This document shows positions 52,328 to 61,670 of a stretch of DNA of 64,000 nt, one piece after another (position 1 is the first letter of the stretch; each line of letters starts with the position of its first letter). The position numbers were made by a program, and so were the translations under genes. This DNA is from DATCDE01 sp038252405 (lineage in GTDB: Bacteria; Actinomycetota; Actinomycetes; Prado026): NCBI GenBank assembly GCA_038252405.1, contig JBBSAJ010000008.1, positions 30,855 to 94,854 of the forward strand, read 5' to 3'. The notes beneath the pieces were generated by a model. The model made no database searches and was not told the DNA's origin. It saw only the letters and a program-made list of their open reading frames with translations.

Positions 52328-52707
52328 CCGTGCGCGCGGTCACGTGCTGCCCGGACCACCGCCGCAGCGACGTCCTCACCGCGTGCCACCAGACCGGCCA
52401 CCACGCCGTCCATGTCGGCGGCCGACCGGTTCTGGCTCAGCTTCACCTTGGCCTCGATCCGGCTGATCACGACCTCCACGCCCACGATCGCCCGTAGCTG
52501 GGCGGCCACATACTCGGTGGGCGCGTCGTCCACCGACCCGCTCCGACTTCGTCGCGTACCAGCCGGGGGACACATACGCGTCCGGCCCACGCACGATGAC
52601 CAGCGCCTGGCCGAGTAAGGGCAGCCGCCACTGGTCGTTGTTCCTGGCCACGTGCCCCAGCAGCGCACCGCCTCCGGGCCAGCGGCGAAGTGGGTGGGGA
52701 CGTACAT
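52318..52707 (-). pseudogene. Decayed FMN-binding PaiB-type protein
   Basis: Three remnants of a ~210-residue PaiB/flavin-reductase-like protein can be seen. The open frame begins MYVPTHFAAGPEA, then is lost. Another frame has ALLGHVARNNDQWRLPLLGQ and VIVRGPDAYVSPGWYATKSE, and the first frame returns with VDDAPTEYVAAQLRAIVGVE to the end. At least two deletions, one out of frame, are needed. PaiB family members are transcription or flavin-related proteins. Confidence 0.78.
52325..52342. terminator. Possible bidirectional terminator between csd-like gene and paiB remnant
   Basis: TGACCG-TGCGCG-CGGTCA forms a short stem at the convergent gene ends. Stem is short and no U-tract follows, so this is weak. 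Confidence 0.25.
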
Positions 52708-52722
52708 GGCGGGGGGTGCTGC

Positions 52723-53115
52723 TCAGTCGAAGGAGCTGAGGTCGGGCGGTACGTCCACGGCGTTCTCGCGCAGGGCCTCGAGCGGGACGACGTCCAGCGC
52801 CCTGGCGTGCGTCGAGGCCAGGACGACGGGAGCCGCGACCCCGGCCCGGTGTGCCTGCAGCCAGCGCACCGCGACCACGCACCACCGGTCCCCCGGGCGC
52901 AGCCCCGGGAACCGGTACTCCGGCCGCGGCGTGACCAAGTCGTTGCCCACGGCCAGCTGGTGCTCCAGGAACTCCGAAGTCACCACGGCACACACCGTGT
53001 GGCTGCCCACGTCGTCCGGGCCGCTGGAGCAGGACCCGTCGCGGTAGTACCCGGTGACCGGGTCGGCCCCGCATGGCTCGAGGTCCCCGCCGAGGACGTT
53101 GCGCTCACTCGTCAC
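52723..53115 (-). CDS. DUF2237 family protein
   Basis: 130 residues with the motif RNVLGGDLEPCGADPVTGYYRDGSCSSG then DVGSHTVCAVVTSEFL and RPGDRWCVVAVRW. Conserved in bacteria, function unknown. It lies 15 bp beyond the end of the paiB remnant. Confidence 0.88.
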   Translation of the reverse strand: MTSERNVLGGDLEPCGADPVTGYYRDGSCSSGPDDVGSHTVCAVVTSEFLEHQLAVGNDLVTPRPEYRFPGLRPGDRWCVVAVRWLQAHRAGVAAPVVLASTHARALDVVPLEALRENAVDVPPDLSSFD

Positions 53116-53163
53116 CCGCCAAGCCTCTCACCGCGCCGCTCGAGGTCGCGGCAGACTCTGCGC

Positions 53164-54141
53164 ATGCCCGTCGAACGGCCACGCCGGCGCACCCGCCTCG
53201 CGTCCTCGGCTGCCGTCGTCGTGGCGGTGGTGGTCGTGCTCGCCCTGACCGGCTGCACGGCGGGAGACGGGTCGACCGGCGGCAGCGCCACCAGCGGCGC
53301 AGGGACGGTCGCCCCCGGGTCGTCGACCCAGACCGTCACCGTCGACGGACGGCAGCGCACCTTCCGGCTGTACCTGCCGCCGTCGCTGACCCTCATCAGG
53401 CGCGTTCCCCTCGTCGTCATGCTGCACGGCGGGTTCGGCAGCGCGGAGCAGGCCGAGTCCTCGTACGGCTGGGATGCCGCGGCGGACCGCGGGCACTTCG
53501 TCGTCGCCTACCCGGACGGCCTCAACCGTGCCTGGAACGTCGGCGGCGGGTGCTGCGGCCAGCCGGGCCGCAGCGGGGTGGACGACGTCGGGTTCGTGCG
53601 TCAGGTCGTCAGCCTCGTGAGCCGTGAGCTGCCCGTCGACAGGGCGCGCGTGTTCGCCACCGGCATCTCCAACGGCGGCATGTTCGCCTGCCGGCTGGCT
53701 TGCGACACCACGCTGTTCGCGGCGATCGGCCCGGACTCGGCCACCGTGCTCGGGGACTGCCCGTCCCCGGCCCCCCTGTCGGTGATCCACATCCATGGGA
53801 CGGCGGACCAGAACATCCCCTACGACGGTAGCCAGGGCAACGGGTTCGCGACGATCGACGGCCCCGCCGTGCCCGCGGTCGTCGCGTCCTGGCGCGGCGT
53901 CGACGCCTGCCCGGCCCCCGAGGTGTCGACCGCCGGGCCGGTGACCCGGTCGGTGGCCGGCTGCCCCGACGGCCGGTCCGTGGAGCTGATCACGATCGCC
54001 GGTGCGGGGCATCAGTGGCCCGGCGCCGCATCGAAACCGTTGGCGCGGACGCTGCGCGGGGCCGAACCGCCGTCAACCGCGCTGGACGCCACGGCCACGA
54101 TCTGGCAGTTCTTCGCGTCCCACCCCGAGCCCGGCGGCTGA
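53164..54141 (+). CDS. Secreted PHB-depolymerase/LpqC-type esterase lipoprotein
   Basis: 325 residues. N-terminus with signal and lipobox VLALTGC, then a Ser/Gly/Thr-rich linker. The alpha/beta-hydrolase core has PLVVMLHGGFGSAEQAESSYG, the Ser nucleophile in ATGISNGGMFACRLAC, the Asp in HIHGTADQNIPY and His in GAGHQWPG. Predicted to hydrolyse esters (poly-hydroxyalkanoate, feruloyl or acetyl) at the cell surface. Substrate is not clear. Confidence 0.85.
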   Translation: MPVERPRRRTRLASSAAVVVAVVVVLALTGCTAGDGSTGGSATSGAGTVAPGSSTQTVTVDGRQRTFRLYLPPSLTLIRRVPLVVMLHGGFGSAEQAESSYGWDAAADRGHFVVAYPDGLNRAWNVGGGCCGQPGRSGVDDVGFVRQVVSLVSRELPVDRARVFATGISNGGMFACRLACDTTLFAAIGPDSATVLGDCPSPAPLSVIHIHGTADQNIPYDGSQGNGFATIDGPAVPAVVASWRGVDACPAPEVSTAGPVTRSVAGCPDGRSVELITIAGAGHQWPGAASKPLARTLRGAEPPSTALDATATIWQFFASHPEPGG

Positions 54142-54148
54142 CCAGCGC

Positions 54149-54994
54149 TCAGCGCGGACGCCGCAGCAGCTCCTCCAGGGACGTGGCCGGGTGGCCGGTC
54201 AGCCGCGGCACCGCGTCGGTGACGCCGTCCAGCTCAGCGTTCGCGACGGCAATGTACGTGCTGACCCAGGCGTCGACCTGCCAGCCCGGGGCCCGGTACT
54301 GCGCCCGCGACGCGTACGCCTCCTCGACGGTCTCGTCGTGGAAGGACACCGGTCGGCCGGTGGCCCGGGTGAGCACCTCCGCCATCTCGGTGAACGTGAG
54401 CGCCGCCGGCCCGGTGAGGTCGTACGTGGCGCCCGCGTGCCGCCCTGGGGACCGCAGCACGGCGACGGCGGCGTCCGCGATGTCGTCGATGGCCACGGCG
54501 GCCGCCCGCCCCGAGCCGCCCGGTCCGCGGATCACGCCGTCCGCGCCCACCATGGCGGGCAGGAAGTCCAGGTAGAGGTTGTCCCGCAGGAAGGTGTGCG
54601 ACACCCCGCTGGCCCGGACGTGCTCCTCGGTGGCCCAGTGGTCGCGGGCCAGGGTGAAGGTCGCCTCAGGCGCGGCACCGAAGTACGAGACGTACACCAG
54701 GTGGTCGATCCCGGCGGCTGCTGCCGCGTCGACGAAGGTGCGGTGGCGATCCACCCGGTCGAGCGTCTCGCCGGCCGAGACCATCAGCACGGCGTGAACA
54801 CCGTCCAGGGCCGCGCGGACGCCGGCCGCGTCACCGAACTCAGCCGAAACGACACGTGCTCCAGGCAGCCGCGGAACCCTGGAGGGGTCCCTCGCCACCA
54901 GGCGCAGCGGCACCTCGAGGGCCGCCAACCGGCGTGCCACGGCTCCCCCGAGCCGTCCGGTCACACCCGTGACCGCGATCGGGGCGGTGACCAT
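54149..54994 (-). CDS. NmrA-type NAD(P)-binding protein (atypical SDR)
   Basis: 281 residues from ATG 54994 (RBS AGGA). Nucleotide-binding motif AVTGVTGRLGGAVARRLAAL, then RNNYLDF-like segment (here RDNLYLDFLPAMVG). Similar proteins bind NAD(P) as redox sensors or act on quinones. Role unknown. A further start at 55012 is also possible. Confidence 0.83.
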   Translation of the reverse strand: MVTAPIAVTGVTGRLGGAVARRLAALEVPLRLVARDPSRVPRLPGARVVSAEFGDAAGVRAALDGVHAVLMVSAGETLDRVDRHRTFVDAAAAAGIDHLVYVSYFGAAPEATFTLARDHWATEEHVRASGVSHTFLRDNLYLDFLPAMVGADGVIRGPGGSGRAAAVAIDDIADAAVAVLRSPGRHAGATYDLTGPAALTFTEMAEVLTRATGRPVSFHDETVEEAYASRAQYRAPGWQVDAWVSTYIAVANAELDGVTDAVPRLTGHPATSLEELLRRPR

Positions 54995-55056
54995 CGCATC
55001 CTGGGTCTGCATGCCGCCCACAACCTCGGGGTGCACGGGCGGATTCCCCGACAACG

Positions 55057-55088
55057 AACGGCCCGGCCCCTGACGGGGCCGGGCCGTT
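55057..55088. terminator. Rho-independent-like terminator with 14-bp stem (HU and nmrA)
   Basis: A perfect 14-bp stem, AACGGCCCGGCCCC with its complement, and a TGAC loop lies just after the HU stop, so it probably ends HU transcription. It is followed by T-poor sequence, so efficiency is unclear. Confidence 0.6.
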
Positions 55089-55101
55089 TCGCTGGTGAGC
55101 C

Positions 55102-55707
55102 TCAGGCCCTCTTGGCGGGAGCCTTCTTGGCCGGAGCCTTGCGGGCGGGCGCCTTCTTCGCCGGCGCGGCCTTCTTGGCGGCGGCGGTCGCGCGGACCGG
55201 AGCCTTCTTGGCCGGGGCGGCCTTCACGGGCGCCGCCTTCTTCGCCGCAGCCTTGGCGGGAGCCGCCTTGGCCGGGGTGGCCTTCCGGACAGCGGCCTTG
55301 GCCGGGGCGGCCTTGGCCGGTGCCCTCTTGGCTGGTGCCTTCTTGGCCGCAGCAGCCTTGGCCGGTGCTGCCTTCGCGGGCGCCTTGGTGGCTGTCGCCT
55401 TCACCGGAGCCGCCTTCTTGGCGACCTTGCGGGCCCCGCTGGTGAACGCCTTGAACTCGGCACCGGCGCGGAAGCGCGGGACCGCGGTCTTCTTCACCTT
55501 GACGGTGGCACCGGTGCGCGGGTTGCGGGCGGTCCGCGCTGCGCGCTCGACCTTCTCGAAGACGCCGAAGCCGGTGATGGCGACCTTCTCGCCGCGAGCG
55601 ACCGCGTCTTGGATGTGCTCGAAGACTGCGTCGACGAGCTTCGTTGTCTCCTGCTTGCTCTTCTCCAACTGTGCGGACAGCTGGTCGACCAGTTCGGTCC
55701 TGTTCAC
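55102..55707 (-). CDS. HU-family DNA-binding protein with long Lys/Ala tail
   Basis: 201 residues, GTG start. The HU core (NRTELVDQLSAQLEKSKQETTKL, GFGVFEKVERAARTARNPRTGAT) spans ~95 residues. A tail of Lys/Ala/Pro repeats (histone H1-like) follows, as in HupB/HupS of actinobacteria, and likely helps compact DNA. A terminator hairpin lies at the 3' end. Confidence 0.95.
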   Translation of the reverse strand: MNRTELVDQLSAQLEKSKQETTKLVDAVFEHIQDAVARGEKVAITGFGVFEKVERAARTARNPRTGATVKVKKTAVPRFRAGAEFKAFTSGARKVAKKAAPVKATATKAPAKAAPAKAAAAKKAPAKRAPAKAAPAKAAVRKATPAKAAPAKAAAKKAAPVKAAPAKKAPVRATAAAKKAAPAKKAPARKAPAKKAPAKRA

Positions 55708-55940
55708 TGCTTCCCCTCCGGGAGTGGTAAGGCCGAGCCGATGCCCGACATTGGGGAAACGGTATGCGCACAGGTGCTCATGGAGCAACGACCGGGCCAT
55801 CGAAGTCATGTTGTGTCGCAAGGACTTTCGTCCGCGACGACGACGGAGCGGGGTCCGTTAACGATCCCTTAACCGACTGAGCGGCGAGAGTTTCGCCTTA
55901 CCGGACAAGCACTTTCCTCCGGTAGCGAAGCAGAACACGG

Positions 55941-56528
55941 TCAGGAAGTGGTCGGGAGAAAGGCTGGCCGGCGGTGCTCGAAGTCGTCGATTGCCGGCTC
56001 GTGGCGAAGGCTCAGTCCGATGTCGTCGAGGCCCTCCATGAGCCGCCAGCGGGTGTAGTCGTCGAGGACGAACGGCGCGACCTGGCCGCTCCAACGCACC
56101 TCGCGAGCCTCCAGGTCGACGGTGACCTCGGTGGCCGGGGCCGCCTCGACGGCGGCCCAGATCCGCTCCACCACGTCGAGGGGCAGCTCCACGGTCAGCA
56201 GCCCGCCCTTGAGTGAGTTGCCCCGGAAAATGTCCGCGAACCGGGGCGAGACGACCACCCGGAAGCCGTAGTTCTGCAACGCCCAGACCGCGTGCTCACG
56301 CGACGAGCCGGTGCCGAAGTCCGGCCCCGCGACGAGGACGCTGGCGCCGGCGTACTGCGGCTGGTTGAGCACGAACGCCGGGTCCTGCCGCCAGGCGGCG
56401 AACAGCCCGTCCTCGAAGCCGCTGCGGCTCACCCGCTTGAGGTACACCGCCGGGATGATCTGGTCGGTGTCGACGTTGCTGCGCCGCAGCGGCACAGCCC
56501 GTCCGGTATGGGCGACGAACTTCTCCAT
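55941..56528 (-). CDS. leuD: 3-isopropylmalate dehydratase small subunit LeuD
   Basis: 195 residues. MEKFVAHTGRAVPLRRSNVD TDQIIPAVYLKR and GPDFGTGSSREHAVWALQNYG are hallmarks. Works with LeuC to convert 2- to 3-isopropylmalate. It is 11 bp after leuC. Confidence 0.96.
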   Translation of the reverse strand: MEKFVAHTGRAVPLRRSNVDTDQIIPAVYLKRVSRSGFEDGLFAAWRQDPAFVLNQPQYAGASVLVAGPDFGTGSSREHAVWALQNYGFRVVVSPRFADIFRGNSLKGGLLTVELPLDVVERIWAAVEAAPATEVTVDLEAREVRWSGQVAPFVLDDYTRWRLMEGLDDIGLSLRHEPAIDDFEHRRPAFLPTTS

Positions 56529-56539
56529 GGCAGCTGCTC

Positions 56540-57940
56540 CTAGTCCAAGTCCGCGGGCGACGACAGCCGCCCAGTCACAGCGGTCGCCGCGGCGACCTGC
56601 GGTGACACCAGATGGGTCCGGCCACCCTTGCCCTGACGGCCTTCGAAGTTGCGGTTCGACGTCGACGCGCTGCGCTCGCCCGGCGCCAGCTGGTCGGGGT
56701 TCATCCCCAGGCACATGGAGCAGCCAGCATGCCGCCACTCGGCACCCGCCTGGGTGAACACCTCGTCCAGCCCTTCGGCCTCGGCCTGCAGCCGGACCCG
56801 CACCGACCCGGGTACCACGAGCATCCGGACACCGTCGGCGACCTTCCGGCCGTCGATCACGGCGGCCGCGGCCCGCAGGTCCTCGATCCGGCCGTTGGTG
56901 CACGAGCCGACGAACACGGTGTCCACCGCGACGTCGCGCAGCGCCGTGCCCGCCGTGAGGCCCATGTACTCCAGCGCGCGCTGGGCCCCGAGCCGCTCGG
57001 CCTCGTCGGCGAAGTCGTCCGGGTTCGGGACGGCAGCCGACAGCGGCACCCCCTGGCCGGGGTTGGTGCCCCAGGTGACGAACGGGCTCAGGGTGGACGC
57101 GTCGATGGCCACCTCACGGTCGAAGGCGGCGTCGTCGTCGCTGCGCAGTGTCCGCCAGTAGGCGACCGCGGCGTCCCAGTCGGCGCCCGACGGCGCGTGC
57201 GGGCGGCCCCTGAGGTACTCCAGGGTCGTCTCATCCGGGGCGATCATCCCGGCCCGGGCTCCGGCCTCGATCGACATGTTGCACACCGTCATCCGGGCCT
57301 CCATCGACAGGGACCGGATGGCCTCGCCGCGGTACTCGATGACGTGGCCCTGCCCGCCGCCGGTGCCGATCTGCGCGATGACCGCGAGCACCAGGTCCTT
57401 GGCGGTGACGCCGGGGGGCAGCTGCCGGTCGACGGTCACGGCCATGGTGCGAAACGGCTTGAGCGGCAGGGTCTGGGTGGCCAGGACGTGCTCGACCTCG
57501 CTGGTGCCGATGCCGAACGCGAGCGCACCGAAGGCGCCGTGGGTGCTGGTGTGCGAGTCGCCGCAGACGACCGTCATGCCCGGCTGGGTCAGTCCCAGCT
57601 GTGGGCCAACGACGTGCACGATGCCCTGCTCGACGTCCCCGAGCGGGTGCAGCGGGACGCCGAACTCCCGGCAGTTGCGGCGCAGCGTCTCGACCTGTTG
57701 GCGCGACACCGGGTCGGCGATCGGCAGGTCGATGTCGAGGGTCGGCACGTTGTGGTCCTCGGTGGCGAAGGTGAGATCCGGACGTCGGACGCCCCGACCG
57801 GCCTCCCGCAGGCCGTCGAAGGCCTGTGGGCTGGTCACCTCGTGCACGAGATGCAGGTCGATGTAGAGCAGGTCGGGCTCACCCTCGGCCCGGTGGACGA
57901 CGTGGGCCTCCCACACCTTCTCTGCCAGCGTCTTCGCCAT
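56540..57940 (-). CDS. leuC: 3-isopropylmalate dehydratase large subunit LeuC
   Basis: 466 residues, aconitase fold. Cys ligands for the [4Fe-4S] cluster occur in VFVGSCTNGRIEDLRAAA and GCSMCLGMN; VVCGDSHTSTHGAFGALAFG is the other signature. ATG at 57940 gives MAKTLAEKVWEAHVV. Divergent from the IclR gene, with a shared control region of 49 bp. Confidence 0.96.
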   Translation of the reverse strand: MAKTLAEKVWEAHVVHRAEGEPDLLYIDLHLVHEVTSPQAFDGLREAGRGVRRPDLTFATEDHNVPTLDIDLPIADPVSRQQVETLRRNCREFGVPLHPLGDVEQGIVHVVGPQLGLTQPGMTVVCGDSHTSTHGAFGALAFGIGTSEVEHVLATQTLPLKPFRTMAVTVDRQLPPGVTAKDLVLAVIAQIGTGGGQGHVIEYRGEAIRSLSMEARMTVCNMSIEAGARAGMIAPDETTLEYLRGRPHAPSGADWDAAVAYWRTLRSDDDAAFDREVAIDASTLSPFVTWGTNPGQGVPLSAAVPNPDDFADEAERLGAQRALEYMGLTAGTALRDVAVDTVFVGSCTNGRIEDLRAAAAVIDGRKVADGVRMLVVPGSVRVRLQAEAEGLDEVFTQAGAEWRHAGCSMCLGMNPDQLAPGERSASTSNRNFEGRQGKGGRTHLVSPQVAAATAVTGRLSSPADLD

Positions 57941-57959
57941 TGTTGCCTCCACTGGTGCA

Positions 57960-57974
57960 TCTCGCATGTCGAGA
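57960..57974. promoter_or_regulatory. Candidate NdgR operator between leuC and ndgR
   Basis: Inverted repeat TCTCG-CATGT-CGAGA in the short divergent intergenic region. The place fits an autoregulatory site for the NdgR-type regulator. Confidence 0.5.
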
Positions 57975-57989
57975 CGCTAGTATCGGATC

Positions 57990-58703
57990 ATGGACAAGTC
58001 TAGCGGAGTCGGCGTCCTTGACAAGGCCGCCCTCGTCCTGGGCGCGCTGGAGGCCGGCCCCCAGTCCCTGGCCGGCTTGGTCCAGGCCACCGGCCTGGCT
58101 CGGCCCACGGCCCACCGGCTGGCCCTGGCCCTCGAGCACCACCGGTTCGTCACGCGGGACCTGCAGGGCCGGTTCACCCTCGGTCCCCGGCTCGGCGAGC
58201 TGGCCGCCGCAGCCGGCGAGGACCGGCTCATCGCGGCCGCCGGGCCGGTGCTCACCTGGCTGCGTGACACGACCGGGGAGAGCGCCCAGCTGTACCGGCG
58301 CCAGGGCCAGGAGCGCATCTGCGTGGCCGTCGCCGAGCTGCCCTCGGGGCTTCGGGACACGGTGCCGGTCGGCTCGGCGCTGTCTATGCAGGCCGGGTCG
58401 GCCGCCCAGGTGCTGCTCGCCTGGGAGGAGCCGGACCGGCTGCACCGCGGGCTGGCCGGAGCCCGCTTCACGGCGAGCACGCTGTCGGCGCTGCGCCGTC
58501 GGGGCTGGGCACAGAGCGTGGGCGAGCGCGAGCCCGGCGTCGCTTCGGTCTCCGCACCGGTGCGCAGCCCGTCGGGCCGGGTCGTGGCCGCCGTATCGGT
58601 GTCCGGACCGATCGAGCGGCTCACCCGGACGCCGGGACGGCTGCACGCGGCGTCCGTGGTCACCGCGGCCCAGCGCCTGTCCGAGGCACTGCGCCCCAGC
58701 TGA
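57990..58703 (+). CDS. ndgR: IclR-family transcriptional regulator NdgR
   Basis: 237 residues. Helix-turn-helix LAGLVQATGLARPTAHRLALALE then RFTLGPRLGELAA; effector domain with RRQGQERICVAVAELPSGLR. The position next to leuC is conserved for NdgR, a regulator of leucine and other amino-acid genes in actinobacteria. Confidence 0.92.
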   Translation: MDKSSGVGVLDKAALVLGALEAGPQSLAGLVQATGLARPTAHRLALALEHHRFVTRDLQGRFTLGPRLGELAAAAGEDRLIAAAGPVLTWLRDTTGESAQLYRRQGQERICVAVAELPSGLRDTVPVGSALSMQAGSAAQVLLAWEEPDRLHRGLAGARFTASTLSALRRRGWAQSVGEREPGVASVSAPVRSPSGRVVAAVSVSGPIERLTRTPGRLHAASVVTAAQRLSEALRPS

Positions 58704-58737
58704 CCCGTCACCCCATCCGAGCCGCCAGGATGGGCGG

Positions 58738-59714
58738 ATGCGTGGTACCACCTACCGGGTCCCTGACCTCGTCCTGACCGAGCACACCTTCTCGGTACCG
58801 CTCGACCACCGAGACCCCACGAGCGAGCCGATCGAGGTCTTCGCCCGCGAGGTCGTGGCCGCCGGTCGGGAGGGCGACGACCTGCCGTGGCTGCTGTTCC
58901 TCCAGGGCGACCCGGGTGTCGAGGCCACCCGCCCATTGCGGCGACACACCCCGGACTGGCTGGACAGGGCACTGCAGGAGTTCCGAGTCCTGCTGCTCGA
59001 CCAGCGTGGGACGGGCCGCTCATCACCGGTCGGACCGAACGACGTCGGCACGCACGGTCCGGCCGGGCTTGCGGCACGGCTCGTCCACTTCCGCGCCGAC
59101 TCGATCGTGCGCGACGCCGAGCAGGTCCGGCGCGAGCTAGGGGTCGAGCGGTGGGCGGTGCTCGGGCAGAGCTTCGGCGGGTTCTGCATCGTCAGCTACC
59201 TGTCGATGCACCCCGAGTCGTTGAGCCTGGCCCTGATCGCCGGCGGGCTGCCGCCGCTGGACCGCTCGATCGACGAGGTCTACACGGCCACCTACCGGCG
59301 TACCGCCGACAAGGTCGCCCGCCACTACGCCCGCTACCCGGCGGACCATGCCCGGGTCCGCTCGATCGTGGCCCGGCTGGCGGCCGACGACGTCCGGCTG
59401 CCGTCGGGTGACCGGCTCACCCCGCGCCGGTTCCGGCAGCTCGGCATCCTGCTGGGCACCGGGGACGGGTCGGAGCGGCTGCACTTCATCCTGGAGCTCC
59501 CACCCGGCTCCCCCGCCTTCGTCCATGAGGTCGCCGGGGCGATGTCGTTCGCTCGCAACCCGTTGTACGCCGTCGTCCACGAGTCCTGCTACGCGCCCGG
59601 GCTGCCCACCCACTGGGCCGCCGAGCGGCTGCTGCCGGCCGAGTACGCCGCCGACCCGACCCTGCTCACGGGTGAGCACGTCTACCCGTGGATGTTCGCC
59701 GAGTACTCCGGGCT
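58738..59714 (+). pseudogene. Proline iminopeptidase-like alpha/beta hydrolase, 3'-truncated
   Basis: The first ~325 residues are normal for this family (~430): LPWLLFLQGDPGVEA, LLLDQRGTGRSSP, the Ser nucleophile VLGQSFGGFCIVSYLS and FHVMFAEYSGL-type ending EHVYPWMFAEYSGL. At ~59714 homology stops and the sequence continues as the antisense of the MFS C-terminus, with a stop only at 59922. The Asp-His part of the triad is lost, so it is presumably inactive. ATG at 58738. Confidence 0.83.
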
Positions 59715-60727
59715 CGCGCCGCCAGCACGGCGATCCCAGCGGCGGTGGCGAGGCCGAAGGCCACCATGGTGGCCGGGACGCCGAACGCGGCGGCACCCTG
59801 GCCGAGCAGGGACGCGCCGATCGGGGTGGTGCCGGCCATCAGCAGCACGAACAGGCCCATCACCCGGCCCCTCAGTTGGTCGGGGACGAACAGCTGGAGG
59901 CGGGTGTTCGCGGTGGTGGTGAACACGGTGCCGCTGATCCCTGCCAGCCCCATCAGCGTGAGGCTGACCGGGTAGGAGTGGGACATCCCGAGCAGCACCA
60001 AAACGCCGGCCAGCACGGCCCCGGCACCGACCATGCGCCGCTCGCTGCCGCCACGCAGCACGACCAGGGCGATCCCGGCGATCAGCGCGCCGGCTCCGAA
60101 CGCGGCCATCAGCGCCCCGAAGCCGACGGCCTGCACGTGCAGCACGTTGCGGGCGAGCAGCGGCGCGGCGAACGTGGCGGCGTTGGCGAAGAAGACCGCT
60201 GCGGGGCTGAACTGGGCGATGGCCAGGCCGCCGAGCGCGGAGCCGACCATCCGGGTGGTGTTGAACTGGACGCTGTTCAGGGCGACCGCCTCGGGGACCA
60301 GCGGGGCGTCGACCATCTCGGAGACGAAGGCCTGCTGGGTGGGGTTGTTGAACGCGTTGGACACGCCGAGGACGAACGCGAGGACGGCGAGCTGCCAGAT
60401 CCGGGGGGTGCCGTGGGCGGCCAGGATGCCGAGCGTCAGCGCCTGGACGGCGGCCAGGGCCTGGGTGGCCAGCAGCAGGCGGCGTTTGGGGACCCGGTCG
60501 GCCAGGACGCCGGCGGGCAGGACGAACAGCAGCATGGGCAGGAACTGCAACGTGGTGACGGTGCCCAGGGTGGCCGCGGAGTGGCTGATGTCGAGTACCA
60601 GCCAGGCCATCGCCACGGTCTGCATCCAGGTGCCGGTCCCGGAGATGAGCTGCCCGGTCCAAAACAGCCCGAAGTTGCGCTGCCGCAGGGCGGGCAGCCA
60701 CGCGCGCCGGGCAGCGTCGGAGGTCAT
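59666..60727 (-). CDS. MFS transporter (drug/metal efflux type) with internal deletion
   Basis: 353 residues versus ~410 expected. FGLFWTGQLISGTGTWMQTVA, VLADRVPKRRLLLATQALAA and NAFNNPTQQAFVSEMVD belong to the DHA-type MFS group. After NAATFA the protein jumps to APLLARNVLHVQAVGFGALMAAFGAG, omitting about 60-80 residues that should hold the central loop and one or two helices. The C-terminus (ARARSTRRTSTGRR) is junction sequence from the truncated peptidase. It may be nonfunctional. Confidence 0.8.
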   Translation of the reverse strand: MTSDAARRAWLPALRQRNFGLFWTGQLISGTGTWMQTVAMAWLVLDISHSAATLGTVTTLQFLPMLLFVLPAGVLADRVPKRRLLLATQALAAVQALTLGILAAHGTPRIWQLAVLAFVLGVSNAFNNPTQQAFVSEMVDAPLVPEAVALNSVQFNTTRMVGSALGGLAIAQFSPAAVFFANAATFAAPLLARNVLHVQAVGFGALMAAFGAGALIAGIALVVLRGGSERRMVGAGAVLAGVLVLLGMSHSYPVSLTLMGLAGISGTVFTTTANTRLQLFVPDQLRGRVMGLFVLLMAGTTPIGASLLGQGAAAFGVPATMVAFGLATAAGIAVLAARARSTRRTSTGRRAHP

Positions 60728-60783
60728 GTCGCTGGGTCCGTCGCCGGGGTGCACTCGAGCTCGAGGGTCAGGTGGGTGATCGC

Positions 60784-61524
60784 TTAGTGCTCCCCGAGGG
60801 TCGCCCGGACGTGGTCGGCGGTGGCTTGCGACTCCCGAAGGGTGGGCTCGCCGTCGATGACCAGGTGGGCGGACAGCGCCGGGACGTCGGAGGCGAGGTT
60901 CCACAGGTGCAGGTGGTGGACGTCGCTGACACCGTCGACGCCGATGATGGTGGCGCGGACCGCTTCGGGGTCCAGGCCGCGGGGGCTGCCCTCCATCAGG
61001 ACGTGGGTGGTGTCGCGCAGCAGGCCCGCGCCGGCCCACAGGACCATCAGCGCGGTGGCCAGTGACATCAGCGAGTCGGCCCGCAGCCAGCCCCAGCCCA
61101 GGATCAGCAGGCCCGCGACGATCGCGCCGGCCGATCCCACGGCGTCGGTGGCCAGGTGGACGAACGAGGCCCGCATGTTCAGGCTGTTCCCCTGCGCGCG
61201 GTGGACCAGCACGGAGCTGCCGAGGTTGATGGCCAGTCCGATGCTGGCCACCGCGGCCAGGCCGGCGCCGTCGACCGGGACGGGCGCGCGGAGCCGGCCG
61301 AGTGCCTCGATGAGGATCCAGGCGCCCGCGCCGAGCAGCAGCAGCGCGCTGAGCTGTGCCGCGAGGACCTCCGCGCGGGCGAAGCCGAAGCTGTGCCTGG
61401 TGCTGACCGGGCGGGCGGTCAGGGCCACCACGGCCACGGCGATGCCCAGGCCGGCGACGTCGGAGACCAGGTGCACCGCATCGGCGAGCAGGGCCAGGGA
61501 GCCGAACACGATCCCGCCGGCCAC
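60784..61524 (-). CDS. Cation diffusion facilitator (CDF) metal efflux protein, 5' end uncertain
   Basis: 246 residues from GTG 61524. Motifs: SLALLADAVHLVSDVAGLGIAVAVVAL (metal-binding HxxxD) and HLATDAVGSAGAIVAGLLI, then a C-terminal cytoplasmic domain VDGVSDVHHLHLWNLASDVPALSAHLVI. Homologous sequence (GGHEFEHGADPG then RALGWALGVNAGLLVLE) continues upstream to a stop at 61658 without an ATG/GTG/TTG, so the true start is missing or shifted. It exports Zn2+, Cd2+ or Co2+. Confidence 0.8.
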   Translation of the reverse strand: MAGGIVFGSLALLADAVHLVSDVAGLGIAVAVVALTARPVSTRHSFGFARAEVLAAQLSALLLLGAGAWILIEALGRLRAPVPVDGAGLAAVASIGLAINLGSSVLVHRAQGNSLNMRASFVHLATDAVGSAGAIVAGLLILGWGWLRADSLMSLATALMVLWAGAGLLRDTTHVLMEGSPRGLDPEAVRATIIGVDGVSDVHHLHLWNLASDVPALSAHLVIDGEPTLRESQATADHVRATLGEH

Positions 61525-61670
61525 CTCCAGGACCAGCAGCCCCGCGTTGACGCCCAGCGCCCACCCCAGCGCCCGACGCTGGCCCTGGCGGCCGGGATCC
61601 GCGCCGTGCTCGAACTCGTGCCCGCCGGTCTCCGCAGCGGCAGCGGCCGGTCCTGGTCATCCCACGCCGG

